This document shows, piece by piece, positions 10,402-19,827 of a stretch of DNA of 64,000 bases (position 1 is the first letter of the stretch; each line of letters begins with the position of its first letter). The DNA is from Flagellimonas abyssi (GTDB lineage Bacteria; Bacteroidota; Bacteroidia; Flavobacteriales; Flavobacteriaceae): assembly GCF_019457905.1 (NCBI RefSeq), contig NZ_JAHZSV010000015.1, positions 62,001-126,000 on the forward strand, given 5' to 3'. Both the position numbers and the translations under genes were made by a program. The notes under the pieces are model-generated. The model saw nothing but the letters and a program-made list of their open reading frames with translations, had not been told where the DNA came from and ran no database searches.

Positions 10402-10522
10402 AAAGATACACGATGATGTTTATGCTGCCATAGGCATTGTGGAAGATTTAAACCTGAACACCAGAATCTGGAAAAACGAATCTGTGGAAGTTTCAAAATA
10501 AATTTGGGATTAACCTTTTATT

Positions 10523-10556
10523 TTGATGTCGCTTAGCATATTTTCAAATACTTTTG
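10523..10556 (+). promoter_or_regulatory. Promoter of ftsE
   Basis: TTG at 10523-10525 and TACTTTTG at 10549-10556 match the Bacteroidota -33 (TTG) and -7 (TAnnTTTG) elements, with 23 bases between them, at the long end of the usual range. The ftsE ATG is at 10579. Confidence 0.5.
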
Positions 10557-10578
10557 TGTAAGAAGCTGAAATAAAATT

Positions 10579-11262
10579 ATGTCCGAAACCATTCTAAAAT
10601 TAAAAGACGTAGCGGTATTCCAAAACGAGAACATGGTTCTCAACGATGTTGACCTCGAGGTCAAAAAGGGAGAATTCGTCTATGTAATCGGAAAAACAGG
10701 TAGCGGAAAAAGTAGTTTTATGAAAACCCTTTACGCCGACCTTCCCTTAAAACAAGGTGAAGGACAGGTAGTGGATTTTGACCTAAAGACCTTGAAAGAA
10801 AAGGATATTCCATTTTTACGCAGAAAGCTGGGCATTGTTTTTCAGGATTTTAAATTGCTGCCCGACAGGAACATCAACAATAATCTCAATTTTGTTCTCA
10901 AAGCGACCGGTTGGACAGACCCCAAGAAAATGAACGATAAAATCGAGGAGGTTTTGGACAAGGTTGGCATGAAAACCAAAGGTTTTAAGTTTCCCCACGA
11001 ACTATCAGGTGGTGAACAACAACGGATTGCCATTGCAAGGGCCCTGCTCAACGACCCTGAGCTGATTTTGGCGGACGAGCCTACAGGTAACCTTGACCCG
11101 CAAACCAGTGTCGAGGTGATGAAAGTTCTTCAGGACATCAACCAAAATGGGCGCACCATTATTATGGCGACCCACGATTACGCCCTAATCCTAAAATATC
11201 CGCATAAAACGTTAAAATGTGATGGCAGCAAAGTGTTCGAGGTAATCCAAAAAGCGATATAA
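10579..11262 (+). CDS. ftsE: FtsE-like ABC ATPase (cell division)
   Basis: This 227-residue ABC ATPase is of the FtsE/LolD class. It has Walker A GKTGSGKS at residues 38-45, Q-loop Q89 in FQDFKLLPD (88-96), the signature LSGGEQQR at 142-149, and Walker B with the catalytic pair D166-E167 followed by PTGNLD. The FQDFKLL wording and the overall length fit FtsE, which with FtsX regulates cell-wall hydrolysis at the division site. No ftsX lies beside it; separated ftsE and ftsX genes are common in Flavobacteriia. A LolD-like role is the main alternative. The gene stands alone between DUF3137 and ppgK. Confidence 0.88.
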   Translation: MSETILKLKDVAVFQNENMVLNDVDLEVKKGEFVYVIGKTGSGKSSFMKTLYADLPLKQGEGQVVDFDLKTLKEKDIPFLRRKLGIVFQDFKLLPDRNINNNLNFVLKATGWTDPKKMNDKIEEVLDKVGMKTKGFKFPHELSGGEQQRIAIARALLNDPELILADEPTGNLDPQTSVEVMKVLQDINQNGRTIIMATHDYALILKYPHKTLKCDGSKVFEVIQKAI

Positions 11263-11306
11263 CACCCAAAACACCTTTTTAGTGGATTGATTTCCACTGA
11301 AATTAC

Positions 11307-11334
11307 TTGGTCATCAAAAGTTTTTGTTACTTTG
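11307..11334 (+). promoter_or_regulatory. Possible promoter of the glucokinase gene
   Basis: TTG (11307-11309) is followed after 17 bases by TTACTTTG (11327-11334), one base off the -7 consensus TAnnTTTG. The ATG follows at 11360. Confidence 0.35.
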
Positions 11335-11359
11335 TTCAAACTAACATTGATTCCTTTCT

Positions 11360-12118
11360 ATGGAGATTCTTGGTATTGATATTGGCGGGTCGGGCATTAA
11401 AGGTGCCCTAGTAAACGCCGAAACTGGAGAGATGTTGACAGAACGCTTCCGAATTCCAACCCCAAAATCAAAAAAACCCAAAGATATGGCCAAAGTGGTG
11501 GCCGAAATCGTGGAACACTTCAATTATGAAGGACCTGTGGGCTGTGGATTCCCATCCATAGTAAAAAACGGGGTTTGCAAATCGCCAGGAAACCTTCATC
11601 CAAGTTGGGTGGGTGTTAATATCGATGAATTATTCACCGAATATACCGGACATGAATTTACCGTACTCAACGATGCAGATGCCGCTGGCTATGCCTCAAT
11701 GAACTATGGTATTGGAAAAGGTAAAAATGGTCTTGTAATAATGATTACCATCGGAACAGGACTAGGTAGTGGTGCCTTCTATAACGGTGTGCTCATCCCA
11801 AATTTTGAGCTGGGCCAGATTCCATACAAAAAGCACAAAAAGATTGAAAAATGGGCGGCCGCTTCGGCAAAAGAACGAGAAGAGCTCAGTTTTAAAAAGT
11901 GGGGCAAACGCTTCAATAAATTTCTAAAACTGGTGGAGCTTATCGTTTGCCCCGACCTTATCATTGTTGGCGGGGGAACCTCAAAAAATTGGGAGGAATT
12001 CAGTCATCATATAGATATTGAGACCGAGGTAATCAAGGCTGAATTAATGAACCATGCAGGTATCATTGGAGCTGCCGTAGCGTGTTTGCGAGAACAGCAC
12101 CACGGACATTTGCAGTAA
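11360..12118 (+). CDS. ppgK: Polyphosphate glucokinase-like ROK family kinase
   Basis: This 252-residue ROK-family sugar kinase is closest in pattern to polyphosphate glucokinase, which phosphorylates glucose at O6 from polyphosphate and/or ATP. The N-terminal phosphate loop is DIGGSGIKG (7-15). The sugar-binding and catalytic segment is LNDADAAG (103-110, catalytic Asp expected at D105), and IGTGLGSG (131-138) is the second phosphate motif. [10 protein letters not shown] corresponds to the ELGH-type segment of the family, but the zinc-binding cysteine cluster of many ROK sugar kinases is absent, as in PpgK. It is a monocistronic gene convergent with typA. Use of ATP rather than polyphosphate cannot be excluded from sequence. 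Confidence 0.85.
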   Translation: MEILGIDIGGSGIKGALVNAETGEMLTERFRIPTPKSKKPKDMAKVVAEIVEHFNYEGPVGCGFPSIVKNGVCKSPGNLHPSWVGVNIDELFTEYTGHEFTVLNDADAAGYASMNYGIGKGKNGLVIMITIGTGLGSGAFYNGVLIPNFELGQIPYKKHKKIEKWAAASAKEREELSFKKWGKRFNKFLKLVELIVCPDLIIVGGGTSKNWEEFSHHIDIETEVIKAELMNHAGIIGAAVACLREQHHGHLQ

Positions 12119-12144
12119 ATTTTAAGATTAAAGAACTTGGGCCT

Positions 12145-12175
12145 CTTCGCTTGTTTTAAAAAGAAAAGCGAATGA
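12145..12175. terminator. Weak candidate hairpin between ppgK and typA
   Basis: TTCGCTT (12146-12152) and AAGCGAA (12166-12172) can form a 7-bp stem in the gap between two convergent genes. There is no long T-run, so terminator function is uncertain. Confidence 0.3.
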
Positions 12176-12221
12176 AGTATATCACTCCATCCGCTTTATT
12201 CAAATGTCAAATTGAATTATC

Positions 12222-14021
12222 TTAAACTACTTTATTTCTTTTTCTATCTACCTCTTTTAGGTATATTTTCCTAAGTCTCAAGTGGTTTGGAGTCACCTCT
12301 ACGTATTCATCCTTTTGAATGTATTCCAATGCTTCTTCCAGAGAGAATTTGATAGCAGGAACAATCTTTGCCTTATCATCAGCTCCAGAAGAACGAACGT
12401 TAGATAGTTTTTTGGTCTTGGTCACGTTCACTGTCATATCATCCTGACGGGAGTTTTCGCCGATTACCTGCCCTTCATAGATATCCTCTCCCGGGTCAAT
12501 AAAGAACTTACCTCTTTCCTGAAGTTTATCGATGGAATAAGGAATCGCTGTTCCGTTTTCCATGGAAACCAAAGAACCGTTCAATCGCTGGGCGATATCC
12601 CCTTTCAATGGTTGATATTCAAAAAATCTATGCGCCATAATGGCCTCACCTGCGGTAGCCGTCAACAATTGGTTTCTAAGACCGATGATTCCTCTGGATG
12701 GAATTACAAATTCACAAACCATTCGGGAACCTCTTGCCTCCATACTGGTCATTTCCCCTTTTCTGATGGATACCATCTCAACAGCTTTTCCTGATACTTC
12801 TTCTGGCAAATCAATGGTCAAGTGTTCCACCGGTTCACATTTAACTCCATCAATCTCCTTGATGATAACCTGTGGCTGACCAATTTGAAGCTCGTAACCT
12901 TCCCTACGCATGGTTTCGATCAAAACAGAAAGGTGCAATACCCCACGGCCATAGACCAAGAATTTATCGGCACTATCGGTTTGTTGTACACGAAGCGCCA
13001 AGTTTTTCTCCAATTCTTTTTCCAAACGCTCCTTGATGTGACGGGAAGTAACAAACTTTCCATCCTTACCAAAAAACGGACTATCGTTGATCGTGAAAAG
13101 CATACTCATGGTAGGCTCATCAATAGCGATAGTCTTCAATTTTTCTGGGTTTTCAATGTCGGCAACGGTATCCCCGATCTCGAATCCTTCCATACCCACA
13201 ATGGCACAAATATCACCAGCAACCACTTCTTCTACTCTTAAACGGCCCAAGCCTTCAAAAGTGTAAAGTTCCTTGATCCTAGTTTTTACGATGGAACCAT
13301 CTCTTTTCACCAAAGAAACCTGTTGTCCTTCTCGAAGTTTACCACGTTGCAATCTACCAATCGCGATTCGCCCTGTAAACGATGAGTAATCCAACGAAGT
13401 GATCAACATTTGAGTGGTACCTTCTTGAGGTTTGAACTCAGGCACGTGTTCGATCACCATATCCAACAACGGCTCAATGTTCTCGGTCTGTACTTTCCAA
13501 TCCTCGCCCATCCAGTTGTTCTTTGCAGAACCGTAAACGGTTGGGAAATCCAACTGCCATTCTTCGGCACCCAGTTCAAACATCAAATCGAATACTTTCT
13601 CGTGCACTTCTTCCGGCGTACAGTTTTCTTTATCCACTTTGTTAATCACCACGCAAGGCTTCAAACCAAGGTCAATTGCCTTTTGAAGCACAAAACGGGT
13701 CTGTGGCATTGGCCCTTCGAAGGCATCCACCAACAACAAAACCCCATCGGCCATGTTCAAAACACGCTCTACCTCACCACCGAAATCGGCGTGACCAGGG
13801 GTATCTATAATATTAATTTTTGTGTCTTTGTAAACAACGGAAACGTTTTTGGAAACAATGGTGATTCCACGCTCCCTTTCCAGGTCGTTGTTATCCAATA
13901 TCAGGTCGCCCTTGTTCTCGTTTTCGCGGAACAACTGGCAATGGTACATGATTTTATCGACCAAGGTAGTTTTACCGTGGTCTACGTGTGCAATGATTGC
14001 AATATTTTTGATTTTGGACAT
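12222..14021 (-). CDS. typA: Translational GTPase TypA/BipA
   Basis: This 599-residue TypA/BipA ribosome-associated GTPase acts in 50S assembly and stress adaptation. It has the G1 loop AHVDHGKT (11-18), the switch region RERGITI (about 48-54), DTPGHADF (about 74-81) and NKVD (about 127-130). The EF-G-like domains and the BipA-specific C-terminal region follow ([18 protein letters not shown]). The length equals the family norm. A good promoter lies just upstream, leaving a leader of only about 13 bases. Confidence 0.98.
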   Translation of the reverse strand: MSKIKNIAIIAHVDHGKTTLVDKIMYHCQLFRENENKGDLILDNNDLERERGITIVSKNVSVVYKDTKINIIDTPGHADFGGEVERVLNMADGVLLLVDAFEGPMPQTRFVLQKAIDLGLKPCVVINKVDKENCTPEEVHEKVFDLMFELGAEEWQLDFPTVYGSAKNNWMGEDWKVQTENIEPLLDMVIEHVPEFKPQEGTTQMLITSLDYSSFTGRIAIGRLQRGKLREGQQVSLVKRDGSIVKTRIKELYTFEGLGRLRVEEVVAGDICAIVGMEGFEIGDTVADIENPEKLKTIAIDEPTMSMLFTINDSPFFGKDGKFVTSRHIKERLEKELEKNLALRVQQTDSADKFLVYGRGVLHLSVLIETMRREGYELQIGQPQVIIKEIDGVKCEPVEHLTIDLPEEVSGKAVEMVSIRKGEMTSMEARGSRMVCEFVIPSRGIIGLRNQLLTATAGEAIMAHRFFEYQPLKGDIAQRLNGSLVSMENGTAIPYSIDKLQERGKFFIDPGEDIYEGQVIGENSRQDDMTVNVTKTKKLSNVRSSGADDKAKIVPAIKFSLEEALEYIQKDEYVEVTPNHLRLRKIYLKEVDRKRNKVV

Positions 14022-14040
14022 AACCTATTTTTTAAGCCCG

Positions 14041-14069
14041 CAAAGATACTGCTATTTTTTCTTGTGCAA
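14041..14069 (-). promoter_or_regulatory. Promoter of typA
   Basis: On the minus strand, TTG (14069-14067), 18 bases, then TATCTTTG (14048-14041). This is an exact match to the TTG / TAnnTTTG pattern of Bacteroidota, 20 bases upstream of the typA ATG. Confidence 0.75.
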
Positions 14070-14118
14070 CACTCCTAAATATTATTTTTATCTTATTGAT
14101 TTTGTGATAGTTCCAAAT

Positions 14119-14676
14119 CTAAAGACCAACACACCAGCGTTTTTCGCTGATAATCCAACCAATACTCAAGTTTACAACGGGTTGAATGGTTCCTTTGAAC
14201 GGCCCTACATAGTAGCCGGCACCGGCATCAATAGAGAAACTGAAGCCTGAATCAAAACTGCGTTGAATGCCATAAACCAGACCACCATAACCGTGAATAC
14301 CATCTACCAGTTGCCCCTCGACCACACGGTCTCCGGGAGAAAAGATAGCTGCTGATGGTGCGATGTAGTTGCCCGAATTCCCATAAATGGACCTCCTGCG
14401 TCTTTCCCGACTGTTCAAGTTGTGGTAATATCGGTTTTGAACGGTAATGGCAGGAAAAAAATCAAAATCTTCCAAAGGTTGGGAACTAGCTGGTTCCAGA
14501 GCGACCTGATATGCTACGCGAATATCCAGCGTACTGTTCACGCCCAAAGCCATCTCATACTCAATACCGGGATTAAAAGCATTGAGCTTAAACTGGCGGA
14601 TTTCGCAGTTTGTCCCATATTGGGCTTGGGTCAGAAATCCAATCAAAAGGAAAGCCAAAAATAATAAGCGACGCAT
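14119..14676 (-). CDS. Small outer-membrane barrel-like protein (paralogue A)
   Basis: This 185-residue exported protein of unknown function has the signal peptide MRRLLFLAFLLIGFLTQAQ. The mature part looks like a small outer-membrane barrel with QFKLNAFNPGIEYEMALG, RYYHNLNSRERRRR, SGNYIAPSAAIFS and GLVYGIQRSFDSGFSF. It is clearly paralogous to the next gene upstream on the same strand (14740-15321): both share the order QFKLN-PG-YE, YYHN-RRER, GNSGNYIA, YGIQR and a GAGYY-GP end. The pair points to a tandem duplication. Confidence 0.7.
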   Translation of the reverse strand: MRRLLFLAFLLIGFLTQAQYGTNCEIRQFKLNAFNPGIEYEMALGVNSTLDIRVAYQVALEPASSQPLEDFDFFPAITVQNRYYHNLNSRERRRRSIYGNSGNYIAPSAAIFSPGDRVVEGQLVDGIHGYGGLVYGIQRSFDSGFSFSIDAGAGYYVGPFKGTIQPVVNLSIGWIISEKRWCVGL

Positions 14677-14739
14677 GTAGGTTAATTTGGTAGTACTATA
14701 ACCCTAAGTTGAGCAAAATAGTATGCTTTAATGTGCTTT

Positions 14740-15321
14740 TTAGTCAAAATACGGGTCTTTTTTCTTCCGTTTGGTCGCCACCCAACCAAAGGTAAAGTTT
14801 ATCAAAGGTCCATAACCATCGGGCACACCATCCCCTTTGTAATATCCTGCCCCAAGTTCCAAATTAAAATTGAAGCCTTTCTCATACGTACGCTGTATAC
14901 CGTAAGCCAGTCCGTAAAAACCTAGATTGAAATCGTCCGGACCTTCAACGTTTGTGGAAATCCGAAGTTGTGAAAAGAAAATAGCTTGAGCGGCGGCGAT
15001 ATAATTCCCAGAGTTACCAGAGGTATTTTTGTCCAACCGCTCCCTCCTATCAAAATTATGGTAATAGCGGTAACGGTTGTTCATTGCCAAACCGAGTACA
15101 TAGCCCTCTTCGTATGTAGCATTGGCCAAACCAAGGTTGGTGGACACACTCTGGTTTTTAAACAGACCCAGTTCATAGGTAAATCCAGGGCTCAATAAAT
15201 TCAATTTAAATTGATGTCGCTCCAAATGGGCCAAATCAAAAGTACCTCCCCGCTCTTGCCATTGAGCGTTTGCGAAAGTTGAAACAAAACAAACTAAAAT
15301 AAGAACGTATGTATTTTTCAT
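14740..15321 (-). CDS. Small outer-membrane barrel-like protein (paralogue B)
   Basis: This 193-residue protein has the signal peptide MKNTYVLILVCFVSTFANA, then QWQERGG. It has the same segment order as its tandem paralogue at 14119-14676: HQFKLNLLSPGFTYELGL, RYYHNFDRRERLD, SGNSGNYIAAAQAIFFS, GLAYGIQRTYEKGFNFNLEL and GAGYY. It differs at the ends, with a basic tail TKRKKKDPYFD. It is likely an outer-membrane or envelope protein of unknown function. A gap of 63 bases separates the pair, so they are probably co-transcribed from upstream of this gene. Confidence 0.7.
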   Translation of the reverse strand: MKNTYVLILVCFVSTFANAQWQERGGTFDLAHLERHQFKLNLLSPGFTYELGLFKNQSVSTNLGLANATYEEGYVLGLAMNNRYRYYHNFDRRERLDKNTSGNSGNYIAAAQAIFFSQLRISTNVEGPDDFNLGFYGLAYGIQRTYEKGFNFNLELGAGYYKGDGVPDGYGPLINFTFGWVATKRKKKDPYFD

Positions 15322-15394
15322 GGTCGATGGTTTGTATCGATAAATCTAAAAAGGATACCATGGTTTAATAGTATATTTGTGCAAACTTTAAGAA

Positions 15395-16213
15395 ATGGAC
15401 ATCACCAAAATTCCACAGATAAAACACACGGAGAGCGATAATTTTTTCTTATTGGCAGGCCCTTGCGCCATTGAAGGCGAGGAGATGGCCATGCGAATTG
15501 CAGAAAAGGCGGTTGCCATTACCGATAAGCTTAACATTCCTTATATTTTCAAGGGTAGTTTTAAAAAAGCGAACCGGAGCCGCATGGATTCCTTCACCGG
15601 AATTGGAGATGAAAAAGCTTTAAAAATTCTTCGAAAAGTTTCGGAGACTTTTGGTGTTCCGACCGTAACCGACATTCATGAAATTTCTGATGCCGCCATG
15701 GCTGCTGAATATGTGGACGTTCTTCAGATTCCTGCCTTTTTGGTTAGGCAGACCGATTTGGTCGTAGCTGCCGCAGAAACAGGCAAGGTCGTCAACTTGA
15801 AGAAAGGGCAATTTATGAGCCCTGAAAGCATGAAGCATGCCGTTACCAAGGTAACGGAAACTGGAAATGAGCAGGCCATTATCACCGATCGTGGAACCAT
15901 GTTCGGATACCAAGACATGATCGTAGATTTCCGTGGCATTCCTACCATGAAGCAATATGCCCCAGTTGTACTGGATGTTACACACTCCCTTCAACAGCCC
16001 AACCAATCCTCTGGAGTTACCGGCGGAAGACCCGCGCTGATAGGAACAATGTCCCGAGCAGGAATCGCAGCTGGTGTAGATGGACTTTTTATGGAAACCC
16101 ATTTTGATCCTGCAAATGCCAAAAGTGATGGCGCCAATATGCTGGATTTAAGTTTATTGGAAAAACTTTTGACGGATTTGACTGCAATTAGAAAAACTAT
16201 CAATTCACTGTAA
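15395..16213 (+). CDS. kdsA: 3-deoxy-8-phosphooctulonate synthase (KDO-8-P synthase)
   Basis: This 272-residue KdsA condenses phosphoenolpyruvate and arabinose-5-phosphate to KDO-8-phosphate for lipopolysaccharide. It contains LAGPCAIEGEE (20-30), the loop KGSFKKANRSR (53-63) and VTDIHE (91-96). Four residues match the metal site of the Aquifex-type metal-dependent class: Cys24, His197, Glu234 and Asp245, with the same His-Glu-Asp spacing. In metal-independent enzymes such as that of E. coli the Cys is replaced by Asn, so I infer a metal-dependent enzyme. A -7 element TATATTTG lies at 15372-15379, 15 bases before the ATG. Confidence 0.96.
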   Translation: MDITKIPQIKHTESDNFFLLAGPCAIEGEEMAMRIAEKAVAITDKLNIPYIFKGSFKKANRSRMDSFTGIGDEKALKILRKVSETFGVPTVTDIHEISDAAMAAEYVDVLQIPAFLVRQTDLVVAAAETGKVVNLKKGQFMSPESMKHAVTKVTETGNEQAIITDRGTMFGYQDMIVDFRGIPTMKQYAPVVLDVTHSLQQPNQSSGVTGGRPALIGTMSRAGIAAGVDGLFMETHFDPANAKSDGANMLDLSLLEKLLTDLTAIRKTINSL

Positions 16214-16292
16214 ACTCTTCCGAGACTACAATTTTAACAAAATCAACAAACTGATTTTAAGATAATTATATTTAATTTTTAAGTTTATTTAT

Positions 16293-16366
16293 AATTAGTC
16301 TAAATATTTTTTGCCTGATTAAATGTTGGGACATACATTTGCATTCGAAATTTATTTAGACCAATT
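16293..16366. promoter_or_regulatory. Promoter and flanking inverted repeat of the siderophore-receptor operon
   Basis: TTG (16311-16313) and TACATTTG (16334-16341), 20 bases apart, form a Bacteroidota promoter 36 bases before the receptor ATG. It is enclosed by an inverted repeat, AATTAGTCTAAATA (16293-16306) and TATTTAGACCAATT (16353-16366), with 13 of 14 positions complementary. Each arm contains TTAGNCTAA or a near match, itself palindromic. The likely reader is a metal-responsive repressor of the Fur or DtxR type; this is inference from the iron-uptake context. Confidence 0.55.
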
Positions 16367-16377
16367 ACAAATAACTA

Positions 16378-18714
16378 ATGAAGAATATATTACTCATCCT
16401 CAGCCTAGCTGTCTTCTCTTTTTCACAAGCCCAAACAGGAAGTTTGGAAGGAAAAGTGACCGATCAAAGAAACAACGCCCTATCAGATGTAAACATTATG
16501 CTGTCCAACACCAGTTTGGGCGCCACATCCGATAGTTCGGGTTCTTACAAAATTGAAAATCTTGCTCCTGGCGCCTACACGCTTACCTTTTCTATGGTAG
16601 GTTTTGGAATGCAAACTAAGACCATCACGATCAATGCTGGACAAACCACACAAGTTCCAACGGTTAAAATGGTGGAGAAACAAGAGCAGCTCAACGAAGT
16701 TATTGTTGAGGGACATCAAAACAAATACTTGGAAAGGGAGCCTTCAACTTCGCTTCGGCTAAAAACCGAATTGGTGAAACTGCCACAAAATGTACAGGTC
16801 ATCAGCGACGAGCTCTTAAAAGATCAGCAAGTAACCACCATAATGGACGGACTTACCCGAAATGTGAGTGGTGTTACCATGTTGGAACATTGGGGACAAT
16901 TTGCCCGGATCAACATGCGTGGTTTCCGTTTACCAGCTTTCAGGAACGGAGTAAACGTCCAAGACAGCTGGGGACCATTGGCCGAAGACATGAACACGGT
17001 GGAACGCATTGAATTTGTAAAAGGCCCGGCCGGATTTATGATGTCCGCAGGTGAGCCCGGTGGTTTTTATAATGTAGTTACCAAAAAACCTACAGAAGAG
17101 TTTGTTGCCAACGCATCTTTTACAGCAGGTAGCTTTGACTTTTATCGTGGTACTGTTGATGTGGGTGGCAAAGCCTCCGAAAATGGAAAGTTGCTCTATC
17201 GTTTCAACGCCATGTACCAAACTACTGACAGCCATAGAGGAAATGAGCAAACCGATAGATTTGGCATCGCTCCTGCCCTAACCTATAAGTTTAGCGACAA
17301 AACCTCAATTACTGCTGAAATGAACTTGCAGGATGCTGAATCCTTCTTGGGGTCTGCCTATATTTTTGCGCCTGTGGAAGATGGATACGCGAGCCTGCCC
17401 CGTGACTTCAACTTTGTTGACACCAATTATCCAAAAACCGACATTCAAGAAGTTACTTTCTTTTTGAATGCCAAACACGAATTTTCAGATAATTGGAGCG
17501 TTGAAGGTCAAATGGCATATTTAAGATATGATCAAATTGGAAATTCTGCATGGATAGCAGGACTTGATAGCGATACCGGAGATGTTGTTAGGACCATATC
17601 CCAGTGGGATGCACTATCCGTAGGTAAATATGCTCAGTTATATATTAATGGTGCTTTCAATACTGGTGCTGTTTCACATAAAATATTGGGAGGTTTCGAC
17701 TTTAGCGATAAATCCTATTGGGCTGATTTCTCGGTAACACTTCCTGTAGATACTGCAACACCCTTTAATATTTACAATCCCCAATATGGTGTTACTATTC
17801 CAGAGTTCGACCGTTCAGTAAATGTTCAATACAGAAACGGAGGTGCCCCATATAGTGCAAATACGTTAAGAGGATACTACTTGCAAGATGAGGTTGGTTT
17901 CTTGGATGATAAAATTCGATTGACCTTGGCCGGACGGTACACGAACTTGTACACGCAAGGAAAAACGGAAAACGATGACGTATTTACACCACGTGTTGGT
18001 TTGAGCGTTGATATTTTGCCCGATTTGACCGTTTACGGACTCTACGACCAATCTTTTTTGCCTCAAGCAGGAATGAGTGTTGATATGGAACCTTTGAACG
18101 ACCCTGTTGATGCCAACGATATTGAAGGTGGTATTAAGAAAAGTTTCTTCGATGGACGATTAAGGACTTCTTTAGGGGTCTATCAAATCACCAAAGAGAA
18201 CATCTTGACCACAGACCCTTCCAATCCTAACTTCTCCATGTATTTGGGCGAAGTACAGTCAAAGGGAGTAGAATTCGACCTACAAGGACAAATTACTCCA
18301 GAACTAAATATAATCTTGAACTATGCCAATACCAAGGTAGAAGTAACCGAAGACCCCAATCCTGACATTGTAGGCACCAGAGTGGCCGGTCATGCCAAAC
18401 ATGTAACCAATGGGTGGTTAAATTACAACTTCGCCCAGACATCATCGTTGAACGGATTCGGTGTTTCTTTAGGCTACCAATACCAAGTAGATAGATCTAC
18501 ATGGGCCTGGGCCGCTGATAACCAGTCCGACCTTCCAGATTATTTTAGGATGGATGGTGCCCTATCATGGAGAAACAGCAACTTCAGGGTTCAGTTGAAC
18601 ATCAACAATATTTTGGACGAATATCTATATTCCGGTGCCAATTATGGCTCTTACCTCTATTGGCAATCGGAACCGGGAATCAATGGAAGACTTACCGTTG
18701 CTTATAGTTTTTAA
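16378..18714 (+). CDS. TonB-dependent siderophore receptor
   Basis: This 778-residue outer-membrane receptor would take up ferric siderophores. A signal peptide (MKNILLILSLAVFSFSQA) is followed by a carboxypeptidase-regulatory-like domain (about 20-110). The plug has LPQNVQVISDELLKDQQ, the FhuA/FepA-type segment DGLTRNVSGVTMLEHWGQFA and VERIEFVKGPAGFM. A full barrel follows, ending in a terminal Phe (LTVAYSF). The plug wording (NVQVIS, GPAGFMMSAGEPGG) is that of the siderophore subclass rather than SusC. Its operon partners are a DUF4198 protein, two small membrane proteins and a PepSY protein, all typical of iron acquisition. The siderophore itself cannot be named. Confidence 0.93.
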   Translation: MKNILLILSLAVFSFSQAQTGSLEGKVTDQRNNALSDVNIMLSNTSLGATSDSSGSYKIENLAPGAYTLTFSMVGFGMQTKTITINAGQTTQVPTVKMVEKQEQLNEVIVEGHQNKYLEREPSTSLRLKTELVKLPQNVQVISDELLKDQQVTTIMDGLTRNVSGVTMLEHWGQFARINMRGFRLPAFRNGVNVQDSWGPLAEDMNTVERIEFVKGPAGFMMSAGEPGGFYNVVTKKPTEEFVANASFTAGSFDFYRGTVDVGGKASENGKLLYRFNAMYQTTDSHRGNEQTDRFGIAPALTYKFSDKTSITAEMNLQDAESFLGSAYIFAPVEDGYASLPRDFNFVDTNYPKTDIQEVTFFLNAKHEFSDNWSVEGQMAYLRYDQIGNSAWIAGLDSDTGDVVRTISQWDALSVGKYAQLYINGAFNTGAVSHKILGGFDFSDKSYWADFSVTLPVDTATPFNIYNPQYGVTIPEFDRSVNVQYRNGGAPYSANTLRGYYLQDEVGFLDDKIRLTLAGRYTNLYTQGKTENDDVFTPRVGLSVDILPDLTVYGLYDQSFLPQAGMSVDMEPLNDPVDANDIEGGIKKSFFDGRLRTSLGVYQITKENILTTDPSNPNFSMYLGEVQSKGVEFDLQGQITPELNIILNYANTKVEVTEDPNPDIVGTRVAGHAKHVTNGWLNYNFAQTSSLNGFGVSLGYQYQVDRSTWAWAADNQSDLPDYFRMDGALSWRNSNFRVQLNINNILDEYLYSGANYGSYLYWQSEPGINGRLTVAYSF

Positions 18715-18772
18715 ACCGAAACAATTTAATCAGGGCCCATGCAACATCATGGACCTTTAAATGCAAATGATC

Positions 18773-19489
18773 ATGAAAACAAAATTCATTCTTTTTTTAA
18801 CTTGTCTCTTTGGGACCCTTACCGCCCAGGCCCACTACTTGTGGATAGAGACCAATGGAACTGGAAAACTTGGTAAAGCACAGGAAGTACGTGTACACTA
18901 TGGTGAGTACACTTATGGAGTTATTGAAAAAGTAGAAGGTGAAGCCTTTCCTGCAGTTTCTAAATTTACCCTTTGGGTAATAGCTCCCGATGGCACAAAG
19001 ACCCAATTGAGCACAAAAGCTAAAGAAGACCATTACTTGTCGAGTTTTACCCCATCACAAAACGGTGTTTATACCATTGCCCTGAACAATAATGAAATCG
19101 ATGTGATCGATTATACCCAATACGATTTCGGGATTTTTAAGACACATTATCATTCTACCGCAAAAGTAAAAGTGGGAACCGATGGCGATACCAAAGCGGA
19201 AAATCCAGAAGGAATAGTGGTAAAACAATTGGAAAATGACGGGAAGGAAATCAAACTCCAAGTTTTGTACAAGGGAGAGCCCATAGCCAAAAACGAACTT
19301 AAGGTCTATGTCTCCGACCTATGGTCGAAAACATTGTACACCGATGACAACGGCGAAGTTTCCTTTGCTTTGCCTTGGAATACAAAATACATTGTGGAGA
19401 CCACGACCAAAGAGGAGATTCCAGGCACCTACAATGGCGAAGAGTATGAGTTTATCTGGCATTGTGCCACCTACTGTATAAAACAATAA
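18773..19489 (+). CDS. DUF4198 domain periplasmic protein
   Basis: This 238-residue exported protein has the signal peptide MKTKFILFLTCLFGTLTAQA; the mature chain starts at HYLWIET. A histidine right after the signal cleavage site, followed by LW, is the hallmark of DUF4198/NikM-like proteins, which are linked to metal uptake and often lie beside TonB receptors. Two beta-sandwich-like parts are apparent (to about residue 130, then KQLENDGKEIKLQVLYKGEP onward). Of three close ATG codons (18761, 18767, 18773) I chose 18773 because it gives a regular signal peptide. It is the second gene of the iron operon. Confidence 0.85.
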   Translation: MKTKFILFLTCLFGTLTAQAHYLWIETNGTGKLGKAQEVRVHYGEYTYGVIEKVEGEAFPAVSKFTLWVIAPDGTKTQLSTKAKEDHYLSSFTPSQNGVYTIALNNNEIDVIDYTQYDFGIFKTHYHSTAKVKVGTDGDTKAENPEGIVVKQLENDGKEIKLQVLYKGEPIAKNELKVYVSDLWSKTLYTDDNGEVSFALPWNTKYIVETTTKEEIPGTYNGEEYEFIWHCATYCIKQ

Positions 19490-19491
19490 CA

Positions 19492-19824
19492 ATGTTCACG
19501 GGAATTTCCCTTCTAACCTCAATTTCCTTTTACCTGCTGTACAGTACATCAAAAAAAATGTCGGCCGTTGGGAATCTGGGCTTTGAAAAATCGATTGGAG
19601 AACACGGAAGAGCATCCAAGTACATTGGCTTGGCCTTAATGATTTTATCATTGGGGCTGAGCTGCTTTTATTGGGGCATAGGTGCAGGAACATTTACCTT
19701 TTTTATCATTTTAATGACGATTGCCAGTTTAGTTATACTCTTGGCTCCCTTGCGATTGCTGAACTATACTTTTTTACTATTGACTTTTACCTGTTCATTT
19801 ATTTTTGAAGTTCTTCTGTTTTAA
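19492..19824 (+). CDS. Small membrane protein of the iron operon (DUF3325-like?)
   Basis: This 110-residue protein has about three to four membrane segments (near 2-17, 45-63, 65-82 and 87-108). The ATG at 19492 is right after the DUF4198 stop; the TTG further upstream would overlap that gene and is not needed. In proteobacterial iron operons a DUF3325 protein of this size and topology occurs with DUF3649 and PepSY proteins, so a distant DUF3325 relationship is likely. I base this on size, topology and position, not on a motif. Confidence 0.75.
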   Translation: MFTGISLLTSISFYLLYSTSKKMSAVGNLGFEKSIGEHGRASKYIGLALMILSLGLSCFYWGIGAGTFTFFIILMTIASLVILLAPLRLLNYTFLLLTFTCSFIFEVLLF

Positions 19825-19827
19825 ACT

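Noticed and set aside
13410-14078. Plus-strand open frame of 222 codons opposite typA
   Set aside because: Antisense to the highly conserved N-terminal half of TypA and running over its promoter; a shadow frame.
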